Origin: Bacillus sp. ISL-41
GTDB lineage: Bacteria; Bacillota; Bacilli; Bacillales; Cytobacillaceae
Assembly: GCF_018613235.1 (NCBI RefSeq)
Contig: NZ_JAGGQP010000019.1
Span: 124,001 to 188,000, forward strand
DNA length: 64,000 nt
Direction of reading: 5' to 3'
A program made the translations under genes and the position numbers. The first letter of the stretch is position 1, and each line of letters begins with the position of its first letter. The notes below the pieces were generated by a model. That model ran no database searches, was not told the origin of the DNA, and was given only the letters and a program-made list of their open reading frames with translations. Positions 30,658 to 38,868 of this stretch are shown here, piece by piece.

Positions 30658-31215
30658 ATGGTGTTAAAAATCCAGGCTGTTTTTATAGATCGTGATGGAA
30701 CCCTTGGGGGAAGTGACAAAGTGATTTACCCGGGGGACTTTAAGTTATTCCCGGGTGTCAAGGAATCAATTAAGCTATTAAAAGACAATCACATTTTAGT
30801 TTATTCTTTTACGAACCAGCCAGGGATCGCGAATGGAGAAGCTGCTTTCGATCAATTTGAAGATGAGTTGAAATGGTTTGGATTGGATAAGGCATACATT
30901 TGTCCGCATCGCCATGATGAAGACTGCACTTGCAGAAAGCCATCTCCCGGCATGCTACAAAGGGCTGCGTTTGAAAATGACCTGGAATTAAATCGTTGTG
31001 CTGTGATAGGAGATAGATGGACAGACATGCTGGCTGCTGACGAAGCTGGCTGCATCAAGATATTGGTCAAAACAGGCAGCGGTCAGGAAGCCTATGATAA
31101 ATACATAAACAAACAGTATTTTGGACGATGGGGAGAAATCCAGCCGGATTTTATTGCCAGTGATTTGAATGAAGCTATAAACTGGCTTATGGCGAAGGAA
31201 GGGGTAAAGAAGTGA
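30658..31215 (+). CDS. HAD-IIIA family phosphatase
   Basis: A 185-aa haloacid dehalogenase-fold phosphatase. Motif I is FIDRDGTLGG, motif II SFTNQ, motif III lysine in RKPSPGM, and motif IV GDRWTDMLAAD. A zinc loop (CPHRHDEDCTC) places it near histidinol-phosphate and D-glycero-heptose-1,7-bisphosphate phosphatases. The ribosome binding site is AAGGAGG; either the ATG at 30658 or the next GTG could be used. Its stop overlaps a small membrane protein gene (GTGA). Confidence 0.85.
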   Translation: MVLKIQAVFIDRDGTLGGSDKVIYPGDFKLFPGVKESIKLLKDNHILVYSFTNQPGIANGEAAFDQFEDELKWFGLDKAYICPHRHDEDCTCRKPSPGMLQRAAFENDLELNRCAVIGDRWTDMLAADEAGCIKILVKTGSGQEAYDKYINKQYFGRWGEIQPDFIASDLNEAINWLMAKEGVKK

Positions 31216-31355
31216 CGCTCATTATAGCCATCCTTTTATTTGGATTTATGATCGATTTTACAAAGGTCAGGAAGCAAAATGAGAAAATGATTGAACAGAA
31301 CGACCAAATTATTTCTCTGCTTGAGGAAATGGCGAAAAGAGGAGAAGAAAGGTAA
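31212..31355 (+). CDS. 47-aa single-pass membrane protein
   Basis: GTG start overlapping the phosphatase stop, with AAGGAAGGGG 7 nt upstream. Residues 2-14 are hydrophobic and the rest is a charged helix with heptad-like spacing (QNEKMIEQNDQIISLLEEM), a likely coiled coil. Small membrane proteins with this layout are common in Bacillus accessory regions; function unknown. A similar layout occurs at 54.4 kb. Confidence 0.65.
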   Translation: MTLIIAILLFGFMIDFTKVRKQNEKMIEQNDQIISLLEEMAKRGEER

Positions 31356-31446
31356 GAAGGATAAGGGATATCAGAAAAAAATGGGTATATAGCAGTCTGG
31401 ATTTTGAGGAAGTGCGCAATATTCCCGAATAATTGGAGGAGCATTC

Positions 31447-32076
31447 ATGTTAAATAAGCAGGGTTTTGATTTGTGGGCAGATGGCTATGACAAAACGGTG
31501 GAAGTAAGTGAGGAAAATGGAGTATATCCATTTGCGGGTTATCGAGCCATTTTGAATACGATTTTTAATGAAATAATGGAAAAGAAAAATGCGAGAGTCC
31601 TGGATATCGGTTTTGGTACAGGGGTTTTGACATCTAAGCTGTATGAAAATGGTCATTATATTGATGGAATTGATTTTTCAGAAAGGATGATTGCCCTGGC
31701 ACAACCCAAAATGCCGAAGGCCAACCTGATCGAATGGAATATTGCCAACGGCTTGCCGGAAGAAATAAAAGGCAAACAGTATGAATACATTGTAAGCACC
31801 TACGCCTTACATCATTTAACCGACGAAGAGAAGGGTTCTTTTATTAAAAAATTAATGTTATTGCTTACTGAGGGCGGCAAAATTCTGATTGGGGACATTG
31901 CCTTTGAAACGAGGCAGCAGCTCGAAGATTGTAAAAATGACAGCAAGGAATTCTGGGATGATGATGAATTCTACTTTGTTTTTGAGGATTTCTGTTCTTT
32001 GTTGGGTGATTGCTGCAAAATGCAATTCGTGTCTATGTCTCATTGTGGGGGCGTGATGGAGATTGCGAAGAAATGA
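31447..32076 (+). CDS. class I SAM-dependent methyltransferase
   Basis: A 209-aa methyltransferase. The SAM-binding motif I is VLDIGFGTGVLTSKL, the acidic end of strand 2 is GIDFSERM and motif IV/post region [14 protein letters not shown]. The last resembles YrrT at 17.6 kb, so the two may be distant paralogues. Ribosome binding site TTGGAGGAG. Substrate unknown. Confidence 0.87.
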   Translation: MLNKQGFDLWADGYDKTVEVSEENGVYPFAGYRAILNTIFNEIMEKKNARVLDIGFGTGVLTSKLYENGHYIDGIDFSERMIALAQPKMPKANLIEWNIANGLPEEIKGKQYEYIVSTYALHHLTDEEKGSFIKKLMLLLTEGGKILIGDIAFETRQQLEDCKNDSKEFWDDDEFYFVFEDFCSLLGDCCKMQFVSMSHCGGVMEIAKK

Positions 32077-32081
32077 TTGGG

Positions 32082-32117
32082 TTAGCACCGCTATGTTAAG
32101 GCAGTGCTAATTTAATT
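32082..32117 (+). terminator. terminator of the methyltransferase gene
   Basis: TTAGCACCGC / GCAGTGCTAA with loop TATGTTAAG, then TTTAATTTTATTT. Confidence 0.75.
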
Positions 32118-32143
32118 TTATTTAAATGGAGGCGGATTCTAGA

Positions 32144-32680
32144 GTGAAACTAAGAATAATCTCTTTTTCTTTGGCAGTCATTCTTATGGCAGCTGGATTA
32201 ACAGCATTCCCAACAGCCAGCCACGCTTGCAAATGTGTAGGAGAGCCCAGCGTGGAAAAAGAATTGGAAAGTTCCAAAGCAGTGTTCAGCGGAAAGATCA
32301 TAGATATTAAAAACGAAAATAATAATAGGAAAATTTTATTTGAGGTTCAAGATGCTTGGAAGGGTGTGTCACAAACAGAAATCATTTTGAAAGACGAATG
32401 GTCCAGCTGTTCTATCGATTTTTACAAGGGAGAATCTTACTTGGTGTATGCCTATGATTTCCAGGGTGAATTGACTACCAATATATGTGACCGAACAAAG
32501 GAACTAAGCAGTGCAGAGGATGATTTAGCCGCACTTGGAACCGGGGCAATGCCAACCGAAGAAGTGGATCTACAAAAACAATTGCATAGTCCCGTTGTCC
32601 GCTACATCTATATCTGGCTTCCGTTGGTTGGCTTTTTAATAGTGTCTGCAATAATTTTTAGAAAGCGGTCTGGAAATTGA
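32144..32680 (+). CDS. secreted, membrane-anchored NTR/TIMP-like domain protein
   Basis: A 178-aa protein with a signal peptide (residues 1 to about 28, ending ASHA), a mature start CKCVGEP, and a C-terminal transmembrane helix followed by RKRS. The first mature residue being Cys in Cys-X-Cys, with later conserved cysteines (SSCSIDF, NICDR), matches the N-terminal netrin domain of tissue-inhibitor-of-metalloproteinase-like bacterial proteins. The GTG at 32144 is preferred because GGAGG lies 11 nt upstream, whereas an in-frame ATG six codons earlier overlaps that site. Confidence 0.75.
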   Translation: MKLRIISFSLAVILMAAGLTAFPTASHACKCVGEPSVEKELESSKAVFSGKIIDIKNENNNRKILFEVQDAWKGVSQTEIILKDEWSSCSIDFYKGESYLVYAYDFQGELTTNICDRTKELSSAEDDLAALGTGAMPTEEVDLQKQLHSPVVRYIYIWLPLVGFLIVSAIIFRKRSGN

Positions 32681-32682
32681 TA

Positions 32683-32890
32683 GGATGACGGACAGAAATT
32701 GCGGAATTGAAAGAAAAAATGGCCGTCATGGAGGTGATGATGGACAGTAATTGCTGAATCGAAAGGAAAAGTGTCCGTCATGGAGGTGATGATGGACAGT
32801 AATTGTTGAATCGAAAGAAAAAGTGTCCGTCATTGACGTGATGACGGACAGAAAATGCTGGATTGAAAGAAAAAAAGTTGTCCGTCATAT
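32683..32890 (+). repeat. array E: 52-bp tandem hairpin repeat, about 4 units
   Basis: Left arms (TGGCC or TGTCC) start at 32720, 32772, 32824 and 32879; the first three are exactly 52 bp apart and the last 55. A half unit precedes the first. The unit is TGTCCGTCAT, loop, ATGACGGACA plus a spacer such as GTAATTGCTGAATCGAAAGG. It follows the NTR-like gene directly. The geometry equals arrays A-D but the stem sequence is different. Confidence 0.92.
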
Positions 32891-33184
32891 TAGATTTTAA
32901 AAAAGGTAATATATAAAAAATTGTTCAGAAGCGGTTCTTTTAGAAACGTTTTTTATTTTTGGGAAAAAGAAGGACATTCCTTCACTCTGTCGAATTCTGT
33001 TCAACTAGTAATTTTTTACTTACCGGGGCAATATGGGGTACATAGAGGATTTTCGGAATGATTATGGTAACAGCATTTGATCTTGGCGGGGTTGAAGTGT
33101 CCGTATCATTGAGACAAAAAGGCTTTAGGAAATCTAGATTGGCAAAAGAATTAGATGCATTTTTAAATATGAGGAGGACGAACA
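32891..33184. other. intergenic stretch without a recognised gene
   Basis: About 290 bp. A weak hairpin (AGCGGTTCT / AGAAACGTT) followed by T-rich sequence near 32930-32960 could end upstream transcription. The rest contains only short frames with no ribosome binding site. Confidence 0.5.
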
Positions 33185-33661
33185 ATGGATGCGACGTTTT
33201 ACATGGAAAAGGCTGTTTTTAATTATCGGGTAGCAGCGATTATGATCGTGGACAACCACGTGCTGATCCATAGGCAGGCAAAAGACGAGCACTGGGCATT
33301 GCCAGGAGGAAGGGTCGAGCTCCAGGAGGATTCACAGACAAGTGTGGTGAGAGAAGTAAAAGAGGAGTTAGGGATAGATGTAAAGGTGGAAAGGCTTCTT
33401 TGGTTCACAGAGAACTTCTTTGACTATAACAATAAAAATTATCATGAAATCGGGCTGTATTATGAAGTTTCTCCTTTGAATGGCAGCTTCAACTTCCATA
33501 AGGAAGAGTTCTTTGGAGAAGAGGGCGAGCGGTTGGTCTATCAGTGGGTGCCAATCAGCAGACTTGAAGAATTTAAACTATACCCAGAGTTCATCAGAAC
33601 ATCTATGTGTAAATTGCCTGAGGCTCCGCAGCATCTGATTGTTCATAAGTATAGTATTTGA
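33185..33661 (+). CDS. Nudix hydrolase
   Basis: A 158-aa Nudix protein. The Nudix box starts GGRVELQEDSQ and ends REVKEELGID, with all catalytic glutamates. The preceding HWALPGGR is also typical. It should hydrolyse a nucleoside diphosphate derivative; substrate unknown. Ribosome binding site GAGGAGG. It is the first of five Nudix genes in 30.6-55 kb. Confidence 0.9.
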   Translation: MDATFYMEKAVFNYRVAAIMIVDNHVLIHRQAKDEHWALPGGRVELQEDSQTSVVREVKEELGIDVKVERLLWFTENFFDYNNKNYHEIGLYYEVSPLNGSFNFHKEEFFGEEGERLVYQWVPISRLEEFKLYPEFIRTSMCKLPEAPQHLIVHKYSI

Positions 33662-33671
33662 GGACAGAGAA

Positions 33672-34244
33672 ATGTCATTTGAAGCATGTTTTAGAATGCA
33701 TTCTCTAATGTCAGACTTCAATAGGCCATGGTATATAGCTGGCGGGTGGGCAGTAGATCTTTATCTTGGCTATGTTTCCAGAGAACATGGAGATATCGAG
33801 ATACTGGTATATAGAGAAGACCAAACCTTTTTAAAAGAGTATTTTAAAAAATGGCATATGGATAAAGTCGTTGACCGTGAACTAAAACCCTGGGGAGGGG
33901 AATTCTTAGATTTGCCAGTACATGAGTTACATGCCAGCAATAAACAATCCGGTGACAAGTTTGAAATTCTTTTAAATGAAACGGAAGGATTAGATTGGGT
34001 GTATCGAAGGGATTTGAGAGTGAAGATGCCGCTTATGGAGGCAGGGAGTTTAACGGCAAGAGGCCTTCCTTATTTAAATCCATTAATAGTCCTTCTGTAT
34101 AAATCAAAGTACATACGTCCAAAAGATCAGCAGGACTTCTTAATTATTTACAACAAGCTTTCCAGAAAACAGAAGGATTGGTTATCTAATGCCTTGGTTT
34201 TACAAGACCCAGAACACATGTGGCTGGAAAAATTGAAGAAATAA
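33672..34244 (+). CDS. nucleotidyltransferase related to aminoglycoside/lincosamide adenylyltransferases
   Basis: A 190-aa protein with the motif WYIAGGWAVDLYLGY followed by HGDIEI, where the GG-W and the two acidic residues form the metal site of the nucleotidyltransferase fold. This arrangement is typical of the aminoglycoside 2''-adenylyltransferase/LinB group. The start at 33672 lies after GAGGACAGAG; a longer frame overlaps the Nudix gene. Whether it modifies an antibiotic cannot be told; chromosomal copies in Bacillus often have unknown substrates. Confidence 0.75.
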   Translation: MSFEACFRMHSLMSDFNRPWYIAGGWAVDLYLGYVSREHGDIEILVYREDQTFLKEYFKKWHMDKVVDRELKPWGGEFLDLPVHELHASNKQSGDKFEILLNETEGLDWVYRRDLRVKMPLMEAGSLTARGLPYLNPLIVLLYKSKYIRPKDQQDFLIIYNKLSRKQKDWLSNALVLQDPEHMWLEKLKK

Positions 34245-34258
34245 TAGGGGGTTGAAAA

Positions 34259-34627
34259 GTGGAATTTTACAGCTTTAATAAAGACGATGGAATGAAAATA
34301 ACAAAATTTGATTCAGACTTTGTGATGTCCCGGATTGTCAGAACGACTAATGCTGCTCATATTGGTGTAATATACCTTGGAGAAAACGGAATTATCGGGT
34401 ACCACCAGGCGACAATGCCTCAGCTTCTATTGGTGATCAGCGGCGAAGGACTTGTAAGAGGAGAATCCGAAGAATACTGTAAAATTGAGCCTGGTACTGC
34501 GGTATTTTGGAAAAAAGGTGAATGGCATGAAACGAAGACGGAAGGTGGATTAAATGCAATCGTCATTGAAAGTGAAGAGTTAAATCCATCAGCTTATATG
34601 CCTTTCACCCATCGTGCTGTTGAATAA
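34259..34627 (+). CDS. cupin-fold protein
   Basis: A 122-aa protein with one cupin barrel: the first motif is around IIGYHQATMPQLLLVISGEG and the second around GTAVFWKKGEWHETKTEGG. Few metal-binding histidines are present (His in GYH and in GEWHE), so it may bind a ligand and not a catalytic metal. Start GTG behind GGGG. Function unknown. Confidence 0.7.
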   Translation: MEFYSFNKDDGMKITKFDSDFVMSRIVRTTNAAHIGVIYLGENGIIGYHQATMPQLLLVISGEGLVRGESEEYCKIEPGTAVFWKKGEWHETKTEGGLNAIVIESEELNPSAYMPFTHRAVE

Positions 34628-34645
34628 TCCTGAGGAGTTGATTCG

Positions 34646-35188
34646 ATGAAATTAGGTTTGAAAAGGGACGAAGTTAAGCTGGATACATATACGCCAGAGT
34701 GGAGCAACGAATTTGACAGGGTGAAAAATGCAATCATCAAAAATACTAAAATAGCAGAACAACAAATTGAGCACATAGGGAGCACCTCGATCATAGGGAT
34801 GGATGCTAAACCGATTATTGATATCCTGGTCGGTGTTGATGATATATCAAATTTAGATGAGGGAATAATTAATGGTTTCAAAAACATCGGATTTTTAAGG
34901 CTAAAGGTCCAACGTCCAAGTGAAATTGTTTTTGCCAGGTTTACAGATGAAACATATATGGTGAAAACACATTTCATCCATTTAGTAGAGTATCGAAAGG
35001 AATTGTGGAAAAACCTTATATTTTTTAGAGATTATTTGAATTTAAATGAGAATGCCAAGTTGGAATATTTACAGGTCAAGAAAGCTTACCTCGAAAAGTC
35101 GTCTACTGGTATTAATGAATACACCGACCATAAAGAAGATTTTGTTAAAAAGATCTTCAGCTTAAGGCTAAAGGAGTTTAGCTGCTAA
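34646..35188 (+). CDS. GrpB-family (UPF0157) protein
   Basis: A 180-aa protein with the family motif EHIGSTSIIGMDAKPIIDI and IHLVEYRKELW near the end. GrpB-like proteins adopt a nucleotidyltransferase-like fold and are often fused to CoaE in actinobacteria, but their reaction is not established. Ribosome binding site TGAGGAG. The stop overlaps the next start (TAATG). Confidence 0.85.
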   Translation: MKLGLKRDEVKLDTYTPEWSNEFDRVKNAIIKNTKIAEQQIEHIGSTSIIGMDAKPIIDILVGVDDISNLDEGIINGFKNIGFLRLKVQRPSEIVFARFTDETYMVKTHFIHLVEYRKELWKNLIFFRDYLNLNENAKLEYLQVKKAYLEKSSTGINEYTDHKEDFVKKIFSLRLKEFSC

Positions 35189-35775
35189 TGCTTACATATA
35201 GATCCAATACATTTATTCCAGAGCTGGTCTCAACCATGAAAAAATTAGCGGAGAACCAATCGTTCGATGGTTCATGTACGGATGCAGCTGGAAGATTGCT
35301 GGTGGTACTTTCCGGACAAGTAAAACAGGGGAAGATTCTCGAAATTGGAACAGGATTTGGCGTGGGAAGTGCGTGGATTCTGTCCGCTATTCAACCTGAT
35401 GTACAATTTGTTTCAGTAGATTTAGAGGAACATAAGGTTAAGTTAGTTCGAAATAATCTTAAGCACCCGCAAGCAACGTTCATATGTGGAGACTGGAAAG
35501 AACTCATTAAGTCCGGACCTTTCCAGTTCGTTTTTGCAGATGCTGCTGCCGCTAAAAGCATTGAAGGAGAACTTTTAATTGATATTTTGGAGGTGGGCGG
35601 ATTGTTATTTATGGACGATTTCACTCCAGAAGAACATTGGCCTGAACAGTGGCGCGGCAAGAGAGACCCGGTCAGGGAGTTCTGGTTGAATCATGAAAAC
35701 CTATCAGCAACCGAAATTTATCTATCGCCCACATCCTCTGCTATTTTAGCTGTAAAAAATAACATGAATAGGTGA
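35188..35775 (+). CDS. SAM-dependent O-methyltransferase-like protein
   Basis: A 195-aa class I methyltransferase. Motif I is ILEIGTGFGVGSAWIL, the acidic strand-2 end VSVDLEEHK, and the third-strand region QFVFADAAAAK. Similar in layout to COMT-type O-methyltransferases (YrrM-like). Coupled to the GrpB-like gene by a one-base overlap. Substrate unknown. Confidence 0.82.
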   Translation: MLTYRSNTFIPELVSTMKKLAENQSFDGSCTDAAGRLLVVLSGQVKQGKILEIGTGFGVGSAWILSAIQPDVQFVSVDLEEHKVKLVRNNLKHPQATFICGDWKELIKSGPFQFVFADAAAAKSIEGELLIDILEVGGLLFMDDFTPEEHWPEQWRGKRDPVREFWLNHENLSATEIYLSPTSSAILAVKNNMNR

Positions 35776-35781
35776 TTGATC

Positions 35782-36213
35782 GTGAAAAAAGGAGTCATCA
35801 GGCCACTGGCTATTTGTTTATTTAAAAAAGGCGAGTCGATTCTGGCAGCAGAAGGTTATGATTCAGTGAATAAGGATTACTACTACCGGCCGATTGGCGG
35901 TGGAATTGAATACGGTGAAAAAAGCGTGGACGCACTTGAAAGAGAAGTGCAAGAAGAAATTTCTGCTGAGATTAAGAATATAAACTACCTCGGAACAATT
36001 GAAAATATTTTTACCTTTAACGGTGAATTAGGCCATGAGGTTGTAATCGTTTATGAGGCGGAGTTTAAGGATGAAGCCTTCTATAATTTGGATACTTTTA
36101 CAGGGAAGGAAGATGACGGAACTATTTTTTCGTTAAAGTGGATTCCAATAAGTGAGTTTGGAACTGGCAAGTTGAGATTGGTTCCTGATGGATTGCTTGG
36201 TTTAATTCTCTAA
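35782..36213 (+). CDS. Nudix hydrolase
   Basis: A 143-aa Nudix protein with the box beginning GGGIEYGEKSVDALE and ending REVQEEISAEI. The C-terminal glycine of the canonical EEXGU is replaced by isoleucine/serine, but all glutamates are kept. The GTG at 35782 is chosen because AGGTGA lies just upstream. Substrate unknown. Confidence 0.87.
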   Translation: MKKGVIRPLAICLFKKGESILAAEGYDSVNKDYYYRPIGGGIEYGEKSVDALEREVQEEISAEIKNINYLGTIENIFTFNGELGHEVVIVYEAEFKDEAFYNLDTFTGKEDDGTIFSLKWIPISEFGTGKLRLVPDGLLGLIL

Positions 36214-36234
36214 GGAGTGGAAAGGGTGGTAAAA

Positions 36235-36770
36235 GTGGATTTGAAAGACTGGTTTTACGCCCATTTAAGCGAAATGATTATCATATTTGGTATAAGCAGT
36301 TTGATAATCGGTCGCCATCTCAATACAAGTATGACGATGGACGTCCATCGAATCTAGATGCTTACACGGAAGAGTGGTTCACCCAATGGGTAAGCAATTT
36401 TGACCAGTCAGCGAAGGAAGATAAAATGTATAATCTTGGAGTTTTTAGAAAAGAAGATGGTGTGAATGTTGGAAAAATAGAACTGTTGACCATTATGAGA
36501 ATGGATTATCAATGGGCAATGATGGGTTACTCGATCCATAATCAATTCTGGAAAAAAGGTTATGGGATCGAAAGTGTCCTTGCTGCGACGGAATTATTTT
36601 TCAATAGAATGGACTTTCATAGAATTGAACTGCATATTCACGAAGACAACCTTCCATCGATTAAATTGGCCGAAAAAGCAGGTTACATCTTTGAATGCAT
36701 TAGGAAGGATTTTTCTCTTGAAGATGACCGCTGGACTGATTTTTGTATTTATTATCAAAACCGAAGCTAG
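36235..36770 (+). pseudogene. GNAT acetyltransferase with a frameshift at codon 3
   Basis: A GNAT domain (FERLVLRPFKRNDYHIWYK near the start, MMGYSIHNQFWKKGYGIES as CoA loop, IKLAEKAGYIFE) is open from about 36210 to the stop at 36768-36770. No ATG, GTG or TTG opens this frame near the N terminus. A GTG at 36235 with AAGGGTGG upstream is in the wrong frame by one base; one more T in the run at 36240-36242 would join it to the domain and give a normal 178-aa protein. Translation from an internal ATG (36426) would lose the first third. Confidence 0.7.
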
Positions 36771-36783
36771 GAAGGTGAAACGA

Positions 36784-37608
36784 TTGAACAAGGTGAGTCA
36801 GCTGAGCCCGATGGACCTTTACCAGCATAGAGATGAATTAGATTCTTTTCTCTTTAAAAATCTAAGTCCATTAGTAAATGAAAAAACGCGGATGAAAGAG
36901 TGGAAACAGATTGCCGAACGGTTTCAGTTGTTTAAATTTCAACAGCTTTCCGAAGAGGAAGCTAGGGCTTATTCCTGGGATACCAAAAGGGTACATGAAA
37001 TCATTAATGAAACAATAAACAACGCTCGTAATCATCTTTCTTTTGATGAGGTAACAGTGACTGTTTTTCCAGCGTTACCATTCCCATGGCACAAGAACCT
37101 TCCTCAATCAATGTGGACAAATGGATTTACCAACGGTCCAAACAACATCCAGATTGCGATCCCTCCTGAACCAGACGAAGACTTTCTTAGCTATATGATT
37201 GCCCACGAACTCCATCATGCCACACCATGTAATCCTATCTATGACCTTACTCTCGATTCTTTTTCCCTGGCCGAATGGTTTAAGATGGAAGGGGGCGCGG
37301 AATTTTTCAGCTTAAGCCTTTACCCCGATAAGCGGTGGTGGAAGGATGAGTTTACCTCAGAAGTGGAGTTGAACTATTGGAGGAAAGCGAATAGCGTATA
37401 TGATTCTACCGATGGTAAGACCAAAAACCTTTTTGCTTTTGGCAATCCGAAGCAGGGAATTCCATATATGGCTGGCTATGCATTCGCATATCATCTTTTC
37501 CTGGCTTTTGCGGAGGTTTATCCTGATAAAACGTTTGAAGATTTACTACTCTTAAAACCTGAATCGTTCCTTGAAAACTATCAGAAAATTGGATGGGGGA
37601 AAATGTAG
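36784..37608 (+). CDS. DUF2268-type predicted zinc protease
   Basis: A 274-aa protein whose central motif AHELHHA is a zincin HEXXH site, followed by the glutamate-containing MEGGAEFFS as third ligand region. This is the DUF2268 pattern (putative Zn-dependent proteases). The start is a TTG with AAGGTGA 5 nt upstream. No signal peptide, so it acts in the cytoplasm. Target unknown. Confidence 0.82.
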   Translation: MNKVSQLSPMDLYQHRDELDSFLFKNLSPLVNEKTRMKEWKQIAERFQLFKFQQLSEEEARAYSWDTKRVHEIINETINNARNHLSFDEVTVTVFPALPFPWHKNLPQSMWTNGFTNGPNNIQIAIPPEPDEDFLSYMIAHELHHATPCNPIYDLTLDSFSLAEWFKMEGGAEFFSLSLYPDKRWWKDEFTSEVELNYWRKANSVYDSTDGKTKNLFAFGNPKQGIPYMAGYAFAYHLFLAFAEVYPDKTFEDLLLLKPESFLENYQKIGWGKM

Positions 37609-37611
37609 TTA

Positions 37612-37646
37612 ATGAGAGGGCAGCCAGACTTTGTCGGTAGCTGCCC
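37612..37646. terminator. hairpin between convergent genes
   Basis: GAGGGCAGC / GCTGCCCTC is a strong 9-bp stem with a 15-nt loop between the DUF2268 and phosphatase genes. T-rich flanks are weak. Confidence 0.6.
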
Positions 37647-37655
37647 TCATTATTC

Positions 37656-38240
37656 TCAAGTTCGAAGGAGTTCTTCCTTCCAAAGCCGTTCACAAGCGAC
37701 TAATTTAAAGTCGTCATTAATTAAGAGCTTATAAATATCTGGTTTGGTGGTTTGTTTCCAGAACTCGAAGTCATATTTTTTGTGAAAATAGTTCATGGTG
37801 CAGACCATAATATTACCGTGAATTCCTATAGCTATTTTCTGGCCTTTATACTTCTTCACTAATTCTCTTAACCCATCAATTCCTCGTTGCTGCACTTCAA
37901 GATTGGTTTCTCCTCCAGGAAATTTGTATGCAGGGTTTGAGAAGACTTTTTGCATGGCTTCCTCTGGATTTTCAAAATGATGATTTCTGGCAGCTAAATC
38001 CCGTTCTCTAAATCGGGAATCTAATTCAATTTCCAGATTCAGCAGATTTGCCAGTCCTTCGACCGTTTGTCTTGCTCTGACATATGAACTTGAAATGATT
38101 TGATTGATATTTTCCTGGAAAAGAATTTGAGTGATTTTCTCTGCATCTCTCCACCCTTTTTCGGAAAGCTCCCGTGTCTCCTCATTCTCCAGGGAGAAGA
38201 CCGAATGAGCGTGTCTAACGAAATATACTTCTGTAATCAT
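37656..38240 (-). CDS. histidine phosphatase family protein
   Basis: A 194-aa phosphoglycerate-mutase-like protein with the catalytic RHA motif at the N terminus (YFVRHAHS), SSSYVRARQT as the second phosphate-binding segment and the distal histidine in GIHGNIM. Likely a broad phosphatase. Only 3 bp separate it from the upstream Nudix gene, so the two are co-transcribed. Confidence 0.87.
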   Translation of the reverse strand: MITEVYFVRHAHSVFSLENEETRELSEKGWRDAEKITQILFQENINQIISSSYVRARQTVEGLANLLNLEIELDSRFRERDLAARNHHFENPEEAMQKVFSNPAYKFPGGETNLEVQQRGIDGLRELVKKYKGQKIAIGIHGNIMVCTMNYFHKKYDFEFWKQTTKPDIYKLLINDDFKLVACERLWKEELLRT

Positions 38241-38243
38241 CTT

Positions 38244-38642
38244 TTAAACCTCTAACACTTTCGAATTCATAGCTTCTAATACTTTAGCAACGTGAAGATC
38301 ATCCTTCACCGATTCAAGTGAATGCCATTTCACTTCTTTTAATGTTTGTTTGTCGCCAAGTTCAGGGTCGTGGCCCAGTGAGGCTTCTTTGTCGTTTAAT
38401 GGGCGAACTAAAAAACACCTTTCCTCCCCACCGCTGGATCGACCAGTAAAAAGATAGTCAACAACTTCCGCATCCAAATTCACTTCTTCTTTCACTTCCC
38501 GAATGACTGCTTCTTCGTATGTTTCGCCTGCTTCAAGTCCTCCGCCAGGTAGTGTCCAGAAAGAACCGTCCGGATAGACATGTTTTGTCATAAGTATATA
38601 ATTGTTTTTAATGAGGGCAGCAAATGCTCTCGGTCTAGTCAA
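38244..38642 (-). CDS. Nudix hydrolase
   Basis: A 132-aa Nudix protein with the box GGGLEAGETYEEAV...REVKEEVNLDA and WTLPGG in front. The start is ambiguous: the TTG at 38642 has GAGGTG 9 nt upstream and gives a typical MTRPRAFAALI start; a GTG at 38654 overlaps that site. First gene of a two-gene unit with the histidine phosphatase. Confidence 0.85.
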   Translation of the reverse strand: MTRPRAFAALIKNNYILMTKHVYPDGSFWTLPGGGLEAGETYEEAVIREVKEEVNLDAEVVDYLFTGRSSGGEERCFLVRPLNDKEASLGHDPELGDKQTLKEVKWHSLESVKDDLHVAKVLEAMNSKVLEV

Positions 38643-38705
38643 TAAATTATACACCTCACTAGTAATAATATAGGAATTTTACTATATTTTAACATATCGA
38701 AAGGA

Positions 38706-38825
38706 TCTATTGGACAATTAGGATGTGGAGCTCGTTTAAAATGTCCGATAGAAGGGCTCTATCGGCCAAACGGAAGGGAGAAACCGAGAAAAGTGTCCGA
38801 TAGAAGGGCTCTAGCGGCAAAATAG
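38706..38825 (+). repeat. array D: 52-bp hairpin repeat, about 2.5 units
   Basis: TGTCC left arms at 38742 and 38794 are 52 bp apart and preceded by a degenerate right half (TCTATTGGACAATTAGGATG). Unit sequence is that of array C (TGTCCGATAGA, AGGGC, TCTATCGG-type arm) with decay in the right arms. It lies between divergent genes, unlike the other arrays. Confidence 0.88.
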
Positions 38826-38868
38826 ATGGTATAAACCTCAAAAAAATCCCACAGAAGGAGGCAGGGCA

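Noticed and set aside
32982-33185. 67-codon minus-strand frame before the Nudix gene
   Set aside because: No ribosome binding site, and it overlaps the Nudix promoter region.
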